Shown: positions 31,160 through 42,981, numbered from the stretch's first letter. The stretch: 64,000 nucleotides of DNA from Zymoseptoria tritici IPO323 (GCF_000219625.1 NC_018217.1:2418001-2482000), one strand, 5' to 3'. Translations and numbers: made by a program. The notes: a model not told the origin generated them from the letters alone.

Positions 31160-32878
31160 TAGAGTCATGAGAAGGGCAGTGCGTGGTTCAGTCGGATGGA
31201 GGTGTGTCGGGTGGACGCATCGAATTTGACGTTGACCCGAGTACTCCTTCTGACAGTCCCTTGACAAGGAGTCGAAAAACGATTGCAACACCTGACACGC
31301 TCCTCCCGAGCTTGGAATGGTTGCTGAAAAGCCATTCGCGTTGTCAAAAGCATCAAAGCCGTGTTGGACAGCAATCGTCTACAACGAAGGATGCGAGGGG
31401 TGGTTGGGCGTGCTGATTTCGAGGAGGTCGACTTAAGCCGAGACGTGCATGAAAGCTACGCCAGCTCAAGTATGCGCGGAGACGGTCTTGCAGAAGCGAG
31501 ATACTGTAATTCTAATGCACAGATGCTTCCCTGCATTCCCTCGGCATCGTTGTCGACATTATTCCTTGTCGTCGATCTTGATCCTCTAACGAAGCCCTAG
31601 CAGATACGGCACAGGCGAACCAACCAGCTCCAACGCAATACAAAGCATACCACATATTGCCGCTCGCACCTCATGTTGCATGTCACACGACATACCGCCA
31701 CATGGAGATGGAGATAGTGGCGTGCTCTACTAGCCTACTATCGCGAATCGCATCCTCCACCAAACCTTCGACAACGGAGCAGACTCAAATTCCAACAGAC
31801 CTCGCCGGGCAATTCGCCCGCACGGCTCGTCGGCTCGACGGACAATCACACCATCCGAGAATTTTGTGCCATTTCTCGGTTGATAAGAGAGTTTGCCGCG
31901 CCCATGCCACCAGAGCTTAGCCTTATCTTGTCTTGACCCGGACCTTGCCCGAACAGGATGCCAGCTCCGCGTGGCGGGCGACGGCGATGGGGCTTGAGCG
32001 AATTAAGCTCATGGACGAGTTTGCTTGGTTGCCGGAGTTCGACGTCGTGCATATTCTGCATGAGGGTCATGTATGAAAGTGTGAGCAGCAATGTCGAATG
32101 AAGGTTGTATGCTGTGTGCATTGGAACCCGCTTTTGTCGCTCCTGGAGGGTCGCATTGTATGAAGATCTCTTGTTGACCCCGCGTGCAATGTTACCAAGA
32201 ATGGAAGGTCTCCGGATGGAAGTGAGCGAAGGAGCGCGACAGGACGGAAGAGGAAGGTCGAATCGTCGAATGAACACCGGTCAGTGCAATAGCAGTCATC
32301 CTATTGGTGCGCGAGATCCTTCGTATACTCGGTGTACATGCGAGGCACAGTCGAGATACGTCTTCTCGTACCTATCTGCCGCACAGAGAAGTATCGCCAT
32401 GGATCGATGTCACCACATCGTCGTGCTGGGCTGCGGAAATGGTTACAGGGATGTTTGCTGAACCGCGGCTTACTCTTGCATCTCATTCTCACCTTCTGCC
32501 ACTCGTACTGACCCCAACAAACACGAACGGATACTTCGAGCTAACGGCACCTCCTTCCCTTGTTCCAGAACGCATCCGTTGGAGATTGTGGGCCACTACC
32601 CGACTAGTGCCTACACTAATTGACCCTCTAAAACTCACAAATGGTGGAGCAACACATGGGTCTGGCCCGGACGACGGTCACGCAACCACCCGACCGGATG
32701 AGATGCGAGCGTGAGTAGATAAAGCTGTCGCGTGGTCCCCCGGTCTTGCTGCGAGTCTCTTCTTGACACTTGTTCTTCTCGTCCCCCCTCTCGCCAGCAT
32801 TCTCTGTGTTGTGCTGTGCTATCTCTCTCTCAATACCCTCTCCCCCTTCCCTTTCATTAGGTGAACATCATTACCATC
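31160..32878. other. large intergenic region, BRE2 to PTR2
   Basis: 1,719 bp. All frames are short or on overlapping strands with no recognisable domain. I saw no terminal inverted repeats, tRNA or rRNA. The last 200 bp before PTR2 are C/T-rich leader DNA. Confidence 0.55.
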
Positions 32879-34750
32879 ATGTCCGACCGCGACTCCTCCG
32901 ACAATGAGAAGGGCGTCGGCCACCACACGGCCTACCACGACCCTCTCGAGCGTGAAGGCGACTACGACGGCAAACCCACCGAGGAAGAACTCTCTACTCT
33001 CCGCCGTATTCCGGGAAAGATCCCAATCATCGCCTATCTCATCTGCATCGTCGAGTTCTCCGAGCGCGCCTCCTACTACGGTGTTTCCCCGCTGATTGGC
33101 AACTTCGTCAACCGCAAGCTTCCGGTTGGTGGTAATGGATATGGTGCGCCGCCAGCGGGTACGCAGCAGACCGCTGGTGCATTGGGTCTCGGAACTGTCA
33201 GAGCCAATGCGATCCAGCAAAGTTTCAACATGTTGGTGTATGCTTTGCCCTTGCTGTTCGGATGGCTGGCCGATTCGAAGACGGGTCGGTGGAAGTTGAT
33301 TTGCTGGGGTGTCGGCGTCTGCGGTGTTGCTCACATTTTGATGGTCGGATCTGGTGCTCCGTCGCTATTGGCGAGTGGAAATGCGAAAGGAATCTATTTC
33401 ATATCGATCTACGTTCTGGCCATTGGCGCTGGTGAGTCTGGTCAACGGATCGATCGGCGAATGTCTTGCTAACGATGTGCAGCCATGTTCAAGCCCAACG
33501 TCTCTCCTCTCCTCCTCGATCAGATGACGACAACTGTGCCAAAAGTTGTAACATCGAAGAAGGGCGAGCGTGTGATTCAAGACCCCGAAGCCACCACCGA
33601 GCGTGTTGTTCTCTGGTTCTACCTGCTCATCAACATCGGTGGTTTCATGGCCGTTCCGACCTCCTACGCCGAGAAGTACGTCGGATGGTGGCTCGCATTC
33701 CTCCTCCCACTGATCCTCTACCTTCCTCTCCCGGCTCTCCTCTGGTTCCTCCGCAACAAGCTCGTCCTCCACCCGCCCGGTGGCAGCGATCTTCCCAACG
33801 TCTTCCGAGTCGTTGGGGTTGTTTTCCGCCGCGGAGGCATTATGCGCATCGGACGCCACGGATTCTGGGATCTCGCCAAACCCTCTAACATCGCCGCCGC
33901 CGGTCTCACGATCCCCACGCGCTGGAACGACGATTTCGTTGAAGACGTCCGCCGCACTTTCCAGGCGACCGGTATCTTCAGCTTCTTCCCAATCCAGTAC
34001 ATCAACGACAACGGTCTTGGTTCCGCCGCGGGTTTCCTCACCACCATGCTCACGACCAACGGCGTGCCCAACGATGTCATCAACAACTTCAACTCTCTCT
34101 CCATCATTCTTTTCACCCCAATTCTCAACTTTGGCCTCTACCCTCTCTTGCGAAAGCTTCATATCCACTACGGTCCTGTCGCTCGCATCACCACCGGCCT
34201 CTTCATCTCCACCCTCGGCGGCATCGGCTACACCGTCATCAACTACTACGCATACCAACAATCACCCTGCGGAAAATTCGGCTCCAACGACTGCGAAATC
34301 GGCACCGGCGTCGCACCCATCTCCGTCTGGTGGGTCGGCATCCCCTTCGCTCTCGGCGGTATCTCCGAACTCTTCGTCAACGTTCCAGCCTACGGTATCG
34401 CCTACTCCCGCGCGCCCGTCAACATGCGTGGTCTCGTGTCGGCCATCAACCTCTTCTCCACGGCCGTCGCCTACGCCATCGGTCTGGCCTGCAGTTCCAT
34501 CGTCCGCGATCCATACCTCACCTGGGACTTTGGCGGTCCGGCGATCGCGGGTGGAATTCTGACTGTGGTGTTTTACTTCACATTCAGGCACATTGACAAG
34601 GAGGAGTATGTGCTCAGTCAGAACAAGGATTATCACTTGGATTTGACGGGCACTGCGGCAGTGGTCGGGGAGAATGAGTTTAATAAGAGTCCGAACGAGC
34701 CGAAGCCGATTGCGGAGAATGAGGAGATGATGATTAGTCCGAAGCAGTAG
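32879..34750 (+). CDS. PTR2: POT-family peptide (oligopeptide/H+) transporter Ptr2
   Basis: Two exons, 32879-33431 and 33483-34750, giving 606 residues. The 51-nt intron (GTGAGT donor, TGCTAAC branch site, TGCAG acceptor) interrupts the codon before AMFKPN. POT transporters import di- and tripeptides with protons. The family motif FSERASYYG is at 60-68, with the E-R pair used in proton coupling. FKPN(VSPLLLDQ) starts near 187, FLINIGG-type sequence LLINIGGF follows in the next helices, and FFPIQYINDNGLG and AYSRAPVNMRGL mark the second half. About twelve TM helices are present; the N- and C-termini are polar and cytosolic. An in-frame ATG at 32861 would add six residues; 32879 (ATCATGTC) gives the better context. 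Confidence 0.94.
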
Positions 34751-35122
34751 AGAGGAGGAGGAGTACTGGAGGGTTGGTAAGGAAAGTCATTCGTTGGGTA
34801 TAGATGAATGAACAGACATTATTTTGAAGATTGTACCTTCCACTTTATTCGTCAGTGACCTGAGACATTCATATGAGTTGATGTCCGAAAGGGAACGATT
34901 TTGGGTATCGTATTTTGTTGGTCGTTATGAATGGTGTTCAGGATGCAATATCGATGCTCTGGCTAAGGGATATGCCCTCAAGCTCTATTCGCTCTGTCCT
35001 TCGTACAAACCCGTCCGTCTATCCAGTGGCAGCTTCTGTGGAAACTTTGGTTCCGGTCAGTATGGCTTTGTCAACGCCATCATACACGTCCATTCTCCGC
35101 TGGTCCCTCAGCATACAATAAG
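34751..35122. other. convergent intergenic, PTR2 / CDT2
   Basis: Spacer of 372 bp with both 3' ends; nothing else recognised. Confidence 0.5.
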
Positions 35123-37210
35123 TCAACCCTCATCTTCATCCCATCCCTTCTCCGCCTCAGCCCACCCACATCTCCATCTCCCTCCACTCCTCTCCCCGCC
35201 AGTCCTCAAGTCCCGCGCTCGCCCAGCATCCTCGCGCCAACATCTCGCCGTGAAGTCATCGCTGATCGAGATCAAATTGCCCTCATTCGTCCACGTTACC
35301 GAGGTGACTTCTTTTTTGTGCGCTTCGACGAGAGCCGTGCCTTGCGTGAAGACATTTGGGTCTTGAGACGTCGTGGTAGTGGTTGCTGGGGTAGACTTGC
35401 GGGTTGAGGAGCGGCGGGCGGTCGGCAAGTCAAAGTCTGCAAAGTCGACTTCTTCGTCGTCGTCGTCTTCCGGATGTGAGATGAGTGGTCGACCGCCGCG
35501 AGGGAGATGGCGTTCATCGGTGGGAAAGAGGATTGGTTTGCAGTCCGTGTTGCCAACAGCGAGGACTTCACCGCGACCGTCTTTAGCGGGTCGGAGGGCG
35601 GCTTTGATGTAGAAGGTGCCGACGCGGAGGCTGGGATGCTTGAAGGAATAGAGAGGTGCGAGACCCTGGCCAGGCTTCTTCAGTAGGCGGCGATGACCGG
35701 CGAGGGACATCTCTGGTGTGTGACCGAGAAGGAGAGAGTTGGTGGAGTAGGCGTAGATGGACGAGTCGCGGCAAACGGTGTAGAGGCGACTGCCATCACC
35801 TGAGAGAGCCATAGTGTTGATGCCGAAGTGCCGGGAACTTTTGTGAGCGTCTGGCACAGGGGTGCTAGACAACGGGATGGGGTTTCGTTTTCCGACGTTG
35901 CGAAGGTCCCAGACTTTGACACTGGCGTCGACCTCGCTGGAGGTGATGAGGAGGTGCTCGCGGCCTTGCGGCATGTGCTGGAAGGAGGTGATTGAAAGCT
36001 CGGCTCTCATATCGGATTCGAATGGACGGCCGAGGGAGCGGTGGCCGTAGCCAACATCCAGGCCCAGGCCGTAGCGCGTATCGGGTTGGGCTCTGCCGTC
36101 TGCATCGATCTGTTGTCTTCTGCCAACTCTGACGGTTTGGACTGCAGATTGTTTGCCATGGCGCAGATCCCATAATTGCACTGTGCCATCCCTTGCGCTG
36201 GTTGTGATCATTTTGTCGTTGTTGGGACGGAAGCGAACTTGCTTGACGCTGTTCTTGTGGCCGGATAAGATGCACATGGTCGTCTGCTGAGTCTGCATAT
36301 TCACCACACGACCTGTTTGGTCACCACTCGCGGTTGCCAGGAGAATATCATCGGAAGAGAACGAAAGATCCATGATGGCGTTGCGATGCACGCGGAACGA
36401 GACATGACTTGTCTGGAAGCGTGCGGACTGCGCCGAGTCGATCAGTCGGATGCTGCCTTCTTCATCACCAACCGCGACGAGAGTGTTCGTATTGCACGCG
36501 CTCGTGCAGAATGGCAAAGAAGTGTTTCGGAAGGCATGCATATCATTTGGATTGGTGACAAAGTTCGATGTCTCTGCTCGCCAGTCTGCGCCGTGGTCTG
36601 GTCCTCTCCGGTGGCGGCTGAGCGCCTCGTGGCCACCGAAGCTGCGCTCCATGAGTCGTAATGAAGCTCCAGGTTCCCTCAAGCGTCGTATAGGACGAGG
36701 AAATGGTTGAAGCTGATCAAACAGGTCCGGTAGAGATTCGACGTCAGAGTAGTCCTCAAAGATCTGGATCTGACCTCCCGTCTGGCGTCCCGTCTGAACA
36801 TGCTTCAGAGGAGATGACTGTGGCGGAGAGCTTGCCAGATCTGTGGAAACCTTCCGTCGCTTGAACGGTCTGGACGAGGATGCCGAATAGTTCTCGTCCA
36901 CGACCGAACTGTCATCTTCAAGAGTCAAAGGCGCGCCGGGCTTTCGAGTATTGGCTCCATTCTGGGTGATGTCCCGCAGCTCTCGTCCGGCTTTGCTCTG
37001 GCGAGTACCTCGGCCGGATGCTGTATTTCTCGGCGCGAAGAACTTGTTGAGTCTCCTGGGAGTCACAGTTGCCGGCTTCTTGATCTTCTGCGTACTCGAT
37101 ATGCGTCCAGTCCGGATATGTGCTCTGAGCGGCGAAGAAGCAATGATCGTCTTCTGTTCCACGGGCAGGCCAGCCTTGTCACGAACCGGAGATGAGCTTG
37201 GGGGCTCCAT
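35123..37210 (-). CDS. CDT2: Cdt2/DTL, CRL4 substrate receptor (WD40)
   Basis: Intronless gene for 695 residues. Cdt2 is the WD40 receptor of the Cul4-Ddb1 ubiquitin ligase that destroys Cdt1, Spd1 and related PCNA-bound substrates in S phase. The N-terminal 190 residues are polar, with basic segments (RPFKRRKVS, TPRRLNKFFAPRN). The latter, with the Q-x-x-hydrophobic-x-x-FF style spacing, loosely recalls a PIP box (inference). WD repeats run from about 225 to 690: LVAVGDEEGSIRLID, then DLSFSSDDILLATASGDQTG, VKQVRFRPNNDKMITTSARD and TVQLWDLR, and later ASVKVWDLR. The last repeat is VTSVTWTNEGNLISISDDFT. A conserved long loop carries acidic residues (EDDDDEEVDFADFD). The combination of a GDEEG-type first repeat with this layout favours Cdt2 over a generic WD protein. 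Confidence 0.88.
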   Translation of the reverse strand: MEPPSSSPVRDKAGLPVEQKTIIASSPLRAHIRTGRISSTQKIKKPATVTPRRLNKFFAPRNTASGRGTRQSKAGRELRDITQNGANTRKPGAPLTLEDDSSVVDENYSASSSRPFKRRKVSTDLASSPPQSSPLKHVQTGRQTGGQIQIFEDYSDVESLPDLFDQLQPFPRPIRRLREPGASLRLMERSFGGHEALSRHRRGPDHGADWRAETSNFVTNPNDMHAFRNTSLPFCTSACNTNTLVAVGDEEGSIRLIDSAQSARFQTSHVSFRVHRNAIMDLSFSSDDILLATASGDQTGRVVNMQTQQTTMCILSGHKNSVKQVRFRPNNDKMITTSARDGTVQLWDLRHGKQSAVQTVRVGRRQQIDADGRAQPDTRYGLGLDVGYGHRSLGRPFESDMRAELSITSFQHMPQGREHLLITSSEVDASVKVWDLRNVGKRNPIPLSSTPVPDAHKSSRHFGINTMALSGDGSRLYTVCRDSSIYAYSTNSLLLGHTPEMSLAGHRRLLKKPGQGLAPLYSFKHPSLRVGTFYIKAALRPAKDGRGEVLAVGNTDCKPILFPTDERHLPRGGRPLISHPEDDDDEEVDFADFDLPTARRSSTRKSTPATTTTTSQDPNVFTQGTALVEAHKKEVTSVTWTNEGNLISISDDFTARCWREDAGRARDLRTGGERSGGRWRCGWAEAEKGWDEDEG

Positions 37211-37518
37211 ATTTGATCAGTAAAATAATCAGAGATCCGTTGTCGCGAGATCATGCATTCTTGTCCGGCGTTGATGAAAAGTCTCGAAGTGAAGCAAATT
37301 CCAGAATGAACACGCGGAGACACGCGCCAGGTCAGGTCGAGACGCGAATAAAGTGGCACCCCGAGAGCTAGTCGGCTTGTCGGGCTGGTTCGTGCCGAGC
37401 CTGCCTCCCTGCTAGCGCCTCGCTTAATTCTTCAGAAGTCGAAAAGTTCTAACAATTCGTTGCGTTCGACTCGTGCAAGTGAGCTGTTGTACTTTGTCGC
37501 TTGTACAATACTGCAATC
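37211..37518. promoter_or_regulatory. divergent promoter region, CDT2 / RRP5
   Basis: 308 bp between two start codons in head-to-head orientation, so both promoters must share it. No obvious TATA box or duplicated element. Confidence 0.5.
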
Positions 37519-40500
37519 ATGGCGCCCGTCAAGCGAAAGGCCGTCACTGACGAACGACCGAGCAAGAAGGCGAAACCTGCAGAAGAGAAGAAGGAGAAGA
37601 AGGACAAGCCGAGAGAGTCGAAGAATGGATCGAAAGAAACGAAGCCGAAGAAATCACACGCCGATACAGACGCAGGCGAGAAACGACCACCGGCCAAATC
37701 AGTTCTACAACAAGAAGAGCGAGCCTTTCCTCGTGGCGGCGGAAGCGTCTTGACACCACTCGAGCACAAACAGATCAAAGCGCAAGCTGAGCGGGACGTT
37801 CTCTTTGAGCAGGAAAATGGAGAGGTCGCGGAGGAGAAGGCAGACGACACTCTGTTCGACGAAGGAACGTCGGCTGCGAAGAAGAAGAAGCGTAAGGATG
37901 GAAGGAAAAGCGGTGACGAGCCCGGCAAGGTCGAAGGATCTGGTGTGAGGATCCAAGGATTGAGCTACAAGAGTCTGGTCGTGGGCAGCACGGTTCTAGG
38001 CCGTGTGACTGGTATTACCGGAAGAGATATTGCGCTCGCTCTGCCAAACAATCTCACCGGTTATGCGCAGATTACCGCGGTCTCTGAAAGCTTGAATGCA
38101 CGCATCGAAAGGTTATTGCAGGACGATGGAAAGCCTGATGACAGCGGGGATGACGCAGAAGATATCGACCTGAAGCAGCTGTTCCATGTCGGACAATGGC
38201 TACGTGCTGTGGTGACCTCGACGGGGAGCGAATCGGCAGATGGTGGCAAGAAGAAGAGACACATCGAGCTCACACTGGACCCCGGACAGGTCAATGGTGG
38301 ACTGGCAGAGGACAGGTTCGTTGTCAACAGCACGATCCAGGGATCTGTCAGAAGTGTGGAAGACCACGGTATCGTTATGGATCTTGGTCTCTCGGACGCC
38401 AGCGTCAAGGGATTCATCAGCAAGAAAGAGCTTGGCTCGGCCTACAATATCACACAAATTTCCGAGGGTCAGGTAATGCTGTGTCTAGTGACTGGAAAGG
38501 GCAGCAATGGCAAAGTGCTTAAGCTGTGTCCGGACACGAACAAATTCGCAGTGAACTTGCCCAGCAACAAGCTTCCGATCGTAAGTGAAGCACCTACCGT
38601 GGATGCGTTCCAGCCAGGAACTGCTGTGGATATCTTGGTCACCGATTGTGATGGCCGCGGAGTCGTTGGAAAGATCATGGGCATGCTCAACGTCACTGCA
38701 GACGTCTTCCATTCCGGGGCATATGCCGTGGAGGACATGGCAGAGAAACACAAAATCGGCTCGAAGGCCAAGGCTCGTATCATCTACTCGCTTCCCCAGG
38801 ACGACGGGTCTCGAAGAGTCGGCGTGTCAATCCTGGATCACATGCTCGCGTTACTTCCTCCGCCTGGAAAGCTCGCCGAGAATTCTACGTCGAAGATTCG
38901 CGCTCAGGCTGCCGATTTGGACCAAAAGCTTACGCTCTCTGCTACCGTGGAGAGTGCCAAAGTTGTCCGTATCTCGGCGGAGAGAGGGCTCTTTCTCACC
39001 CTTCCTATGCCTGGCAATCATGAACAGCCCGCAGCCGCTTTTGCCCACATCTCCCAAGTCTCTGACAGCCGCATCGATTCCATCTCAACCACAGGCCCAT
39101 ACAAGGTCGACTCGACCCATAAGGCTCGAATCATCGCATACAATCCTGTGGACAATGTGTACTACGTGTCCTTGAAGAAATCTACACTCGACCAAGCTTT
39201 CCTCCGACTTGAGGATCTTACTGTCGGCAGTATCGTGAAAGGTACGGTGGATAAGCTGATCCTTGGAGGCAAGAAAGGAGTCACAGGTGTGCTGGTAAAA
39301 CTCAGCGACAGCATCTCTGGACTGGTGCCCGAAATGCATCTCAGCGATACACAACTGTCTCATCCAGAACGCAAGTACCGAGAAGGATTCCCGATCAAGG
39401 CGAGAGTGCTATCTGTGGACACCGACAAGCGACACATCCGTTTGACTGTGAAGAAATCACTGGTCGAGGCGGATGACAGTAGCTTGATCTGGAAAGACTA
39501 CGACGATCTGAAACCTGGCATGGAGAGCCAAGGTACTATCATAAACCTTCTGCCAGCTGGTGCTGCGGTACAATTCTATGGACCCGTGAGGGCATGGTTG
39601 CCAGTAGCTGAGATGAGCGAAACATTCATCGAAAAGACCGAAAACCACTTCCGGCTAGGTCAGACTGTTCGTGTGAAGATTTTGTCAGTCAACCCAGCGG
39701 CGAGAGAGATGAAGGTCACTTGCAAGTCTGGTGGAGAGTTGACTGCTGAGCAACAGACTGCGTGGGAAGAGGTTTCCGGTGGAGACCTGGTATCTGGAGT
39801 TGTCTCGGTCAAGGGTGCTGACAATGTCTCTGTCGATCTGTCGAATGGTCTGAAAGGTGTCGTCAAGGTTGAGCACCTTGTTGACGCATCCGCAGCCAAG
39901 GCAGAAAGTGCCCTCAAGCGCATCCGTGTCGGACAGACGCTCTCCAATCTGCTCGTATTGGAGAAGCTCGATCGCAGTCAGACCGTGGCGTTGAGCAACA
40001 AGCCTGCACTGGTCGAGGACGCCAAGAATGGTACCTTGATCAAATCCTTCGAAGACGCGCAGGAAGGCCGCAAAGTACATGGATCCGTGAGAAACATCAC
40101 CCCGACGGGAGTCTACGTCGAGTTCGCCAGCGGCATTGTCGGCCTGTTGCCCAAGAGTCAGATCGCTCCAGAAGCCGCCACAAAGCCCGACTTCGGGTTG
40201 AGAAAAGACCAGACTTTGAGCTTGCGCGTCAGCGGCATTGACAATCTGCAGGAGCGCTTCATTTTGAGCATGCGGGAGGGGACTGCTGCCGAAGTGCAGC
40301 CATCAAAAGCCAAGGTTACTGATGATCTGGATGCTGCAAATCCGATTGATTCCAAGATCAAATCCATGGCGGACTTTTCGCTTGGCAAAGTCGTCAAAGC
40401 CAAGGTCGTCTCCGTCAAAGCTACACAAGTCAACGTTCGCCTGGCCGATAATGTCCAGGGACGCATTGATGTGAGTGAAGCCTTCGACTCCTGGAAGGAT

Positions 40501-42981
40501 ATCACGAACAAGGCTGCGCCATTGGAAAAGTTCAAGCCCAACGATGTGGTTGAAGTCAAGATTCTCGGCATCCATGATGCGCGCAACCACCGGTTCTTGC
40601 CCATCAGTCATCGAGCAGGCAAGGTGCCTGTTTTTGAGCTGTCTGCCAAACGGTCGCGAATCGATGCCGGTGACGAATCGCTACTCAGCTTTGACACAGT
40701 CAAGAAGGGATCCTCGTGTCTGGCGTTCGTGAACAATCACGATGATAGCTGCGTGTGGGTTAACCTTTCTCCCAACGTCAGAGGCCGCGTCGCTCTCATG
40801 GACCTTTCAGACGATGTCGGGCAGTTGCAGAATGTTGAGAACCGCTTCCGCATCGGCTGTGCGCTGAAGGTCACAGTCAAAGCTATTGATCTGTCGAGCA
40901 ACCGTTTGGATCTCACCGCACGAGAGGCGACCACTTCAGGACCATTGACGCTTCAAGACCTCAAACCCGGCATGGTACTTCCCGCACGAGTCACCAAGGT
41001 GAATGAACGCTCTGTCTTCGTGGAGATCGCCGACAACCTCGCCGGTCCTGTCCCTCTTGTCGAGTTGAGCGACGACTACGAGCAAGTCAACACTGCGCAA
41101 TACAACAAGAACGACATTGTTCGCGTGTGTGTCTTGGGCGTGGACTTGCCGAACAAGAGAGCCTTCTTGAGTATGCGTCCGTCCAAGGTGCTCAGCTCAA
41201 GCCTGCCTGTCAAGGATCCTCATGTCAATGACGTTTCCCAGCTCAAGGTCGGCGATATCGTTCGCGGTTTTGTCAAACAGGTGGCTGACAAGGGCGTTTT
41301 CGTGACGCTTGGTGCGAGGACTGATGCCTTGGTGCGGATCTCCGATCTGAGCGATCAGTACATCAAGGACTGGCAAAGCGTGTTTGAGATTGACCAGCTT
41401 GTCAAAGGTCGAGTACTGGCTGTGGATGTCTCCAGCAAACAAGTGCGGTTGAGTCTGAAGAACTCGCATGTCGACAAGAACTACACACCTCCGCTCAACA
41501 TCAACGACATCGAAGTTGGCATGACCGTCGTCGGCAAGGTCAGGAAGGTCGAGGACTTTGGTGCTTTCATCGACATTGACAACACCCAACCGAGACTTTC
41601 CGGCTTGTGCCACCGGAGCGAGGTCGCAGCGAAGCGCATTGAGGACGTGCGGACTTTGTACAGTGCTGGCGATGTTGTCAAAGCCAGGGTTCTTGACGTC
41701 GATGTGGAGAAGAGGAAAATCAGCCTTGGTCTGAAGGCGAGCTACTTCAACAACACCGCGGACGATGAGGGGAGCGAAGAAGATAGCGACGCAGAGATGG
41801 GCGGCGTAGACGTTGAGGACGCAGATGAGGAGTCCGACAGCGATGGCGGCATTGACCTCTCCAACGTCCAAGACATTGAAAGTGAAGAGGAATTTTCAGA
41901 TGCAGACGAGATGGAAGTCGACGATGACCCTGCGGTCAAGTTGACTGCCGGCCTCAAGACAAGCGGTTTCGACTGGACTGGCGACGCTCTCGATACCGAC
42001 AAAGGGGCAGCGTCCGAGTCAGAACACGAGGGACCTGCGCCGAAGAAGCGCAAGAGCAAGAAAGCCGAGATCAAGGTCGACTTAACCGGCGATCTTGACA
42101 AGTACGGTCCGCGAAGCGTCAGCGACTTTGAGCGTCAACTTCTCGGTCAGCCTAACAACTCTGATCTCTGGATCCAATACATGGCCTTCCAACTCCAACT
42201 CAGCGAGATCCAGAAGGCTCGCGACATCGCCGAGCGTGCACTTCGCACCATTCACATTCGCGAGACCGAGGAGAAGGCCAACGTATGGATCGCATGGCTC
42301 AACCTCGAAGTGGAGTACGGCGACGAGGATCGCGTGGAAGAGGTCTTCAAGCAAGCATGCCAAGTTCAGGACCCATTGGAGATGCACGAGAAGATGGCGT
42401 CCATCTACATCGACTCTGGGAAACACGTCAAAGCGGATGCTACTTTCGAGCGCATGGTTGGCAACAAGGCCTTCCGCGCGAGTCCCGACGTCTGGCTCAA
42501 CTATGCTACATTCCTCCTGGACACCCTGCAAGCTCCCGCTCGCGCTCGCGCACTTCTTTCTAAGGCACTGCAATCTGTGCCCACCCGCGAGCACCGCCTT
42601 CTGACGGCCAAGTTCGCCGCTCTGGAGTTCCGCTCTCAATATGGAGATGCCGAGCGTGGCCGCACGATTTTCGAAGGTCTCGTCTCTGAATACCCGAAGT
42701 GGAGTTCTGGCTGGGACATGTGGCTCGACATCGAGCGCGCGAGGGTTGCTCACGCGGAGAACGCGGAGGCGAAGAAGGATGCGATTGTCAAGACCCGCGC
42801 GCTGTTTGAGCGGATCTCGAAGACGAAGATGAAGAAGAGACGGGCGAAGTTTACGTTCAAGAAGTGGTTAGAATTTGAGGAGAAGGAGGCTGGCGAGAAG
42901 GAAGTCGAGAAGGTGAAGAAGATGGCGAAGGAGTTTGTGGAGAGGTTGCAGGCTGCTGGCGGGGATGATGGCGACGAGTAG
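37519..42981 (+). CDS. RRP5: Rrp5, S1-HAT rRNA processing protein
   Basis: Single-exon gene for 1,820 residues, the largest in the window. Rrp5 acts in the 90S pre-ribosome and is needed for both 18S and 5.8S rRNA formation. The N-terminus is Lys/Glu-rich with nuclear-localisation-like runs. From about residue 155 to 1,415 there is a long series of S1 RNA-binding repeats, recognisable by G-x-V-(K/R)-G-x-V followed by G(V/A)F(V/I) blocks. The best is near the end: VGMTVVGKVRKVEDFGAFID. An acidic linker (about 1,415-1,480) and KKRKSKKAEIKVDLTGDLDK lead to C-terminal HAT/TPR repeats (about 1,530-1,800), with DLWIQYMAFQLQLSEIQKAR, ANVWIAWLNLEVEYG and VWLNYATFLLD. Both halves known to act separately in yeast are intact. 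ATG 37519 is preferred over 37501, which adds six residues. Confidence 0.96.
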   Translation: MAPVKRKAVTDERPSKKAKPAEEKKEKKDKPRESKNGSKETKPKKSHADTDAGEKRPPAKSVLQQEERAFPRGGGSVLTPLEHKQIKAQAERDVLFEQENGEVAEEKADDTLFDEGTSAAKKKKRKDGRKSGDEPGKVEGSGVRIQGLSYKSLVVGSTVLGRVTGITGRDIALALPNNLTGYAQITAVSESLNARIERLLQDDGKPDDSGDDAEDIDLKQLFHVGQWLRAVVTSTGSESADGGKKKRHIELTLDPGQVNGGLAEDRFVVNSTIQGSVRSVEDHGIVMDLGLSDASVKGFISKKELGSAYNITQISEGQVMLCLVTGKGSNGKVLKLCPDTNKFAVNLPSNKLPIVSEAPTVDAFQPGTAVDILVTDCDGRGVVGKIMGMLNVTADVFHSGAYAVEDMAEKHKIGSKAKARIIYSLPQDDGSRRVGVSILDHMLALLPPPGKLAENSTSKIRAQAADLDQKLTLSATVESAKVVRISAERGLFLTLPMPGNHEQPAAAFAHISQVSDSRIDSISTTGPYKVDSTHKARIIAYNPVDNVYYVSLKKSTLDQAFLRLEDLTVGSIVKGTVDKLILGGKKGVTGVLVKLSDSISGLVPEMHLSDTQLSHPERKYREGFPIKARVLSVDTDKRHIRLTVKKSLVEADDSSLIWKDYDDLKPGMESQGTIINLLPAGAAVQFYGPVRAWLPVAEMSETFIEKTENHFRLGQTVRVKILSVNPAAREMKVTCKSGGELTAEQQTAWEEVSGGDLVSGVVSVKGADNVSVDLSNGLKGVVKVEHLVDASAAKAESALKRIRVGQTLSNLLVLEKLDRSQTVALSNKPALVEDAKNGTLIKSFEDAQEGRKVHGSVRNITPTGVYVEFASGIVGLLPKSQIAPEAATKPDFGLRKDQTLSLRVSGIDNLQERFILSMREGTAAEVQPSKAKVTDDLDAANPIDSKIKSMADFSLGKVVKAKVVSVKATQVNVRLADNVQGRIDVSEAFDSWKDITNKAAPLEKFKPNDVVEVKILGIHDARNHRFLPISHRAGKVPVFELSAKRSRIDAGDESLLSFDTVKKGSSCLAFVNNHDDSCVWVNLSPNVRGRVALMDLSDDVGQLQNVENRFRIGCALKVTVKAIDLSSNRLDLTAREATTSGPLTLQDLKPGMVLPARVTKVNERSVFVEIADNLAGPVPLVELSDDYEQVNTAQYNKNDIVRVCVLGVDLPNKRAFLSMRPSKVLSSSLPVKDPHVNDVSQLKVGDIVRGFVKQVADKGVFVTLGARTDALVRISDLSDQYIKDWQSVFEIDQLVKGRVLAVDVSSKQVRLSLKNSHVDKNYTPPLNINDIEVGMTVVGKVRKVEDFGAFIDIDNTQPRLSGLCHRSEVAAKRIEDVRTLYSAGDVVKARVLDVDVEKRKISLGLKASYFNNTADDEGSEEDSDAEMGGVDVEDADEESDSDGGIDLSNVQDIESEEEFSDADEMEVDDDPAVKLTAGLKTSGFDWTGDALDTDKGAASESEHEGPAPKKRKSKKAEIKVDLTGDLDKYGPRSVSDFERQLLGQPNNSDLWIQYMAFQLQLSEIQKARDIAERALRTIHIRETEEKANVWIAWLNLEVEYGDEDRVEEVFKQACQVQDPLEMHEKMASIYIDSGKHVKADATFERMVGNKAFRASPDVWLNYATFLLDTLQAPARARALLSKALQSVPTREHRLLTAKFAALEFRSQYGDAERGRTIFEGLVSEYPKWSSGWDMWLDIERARVAHAENAEAKKDAIVKTRALFERISKTKMKKRRAKFTFKKWLEFEEKEAGEKEVEKVKKMAKEFVERLQAAGGDDGDE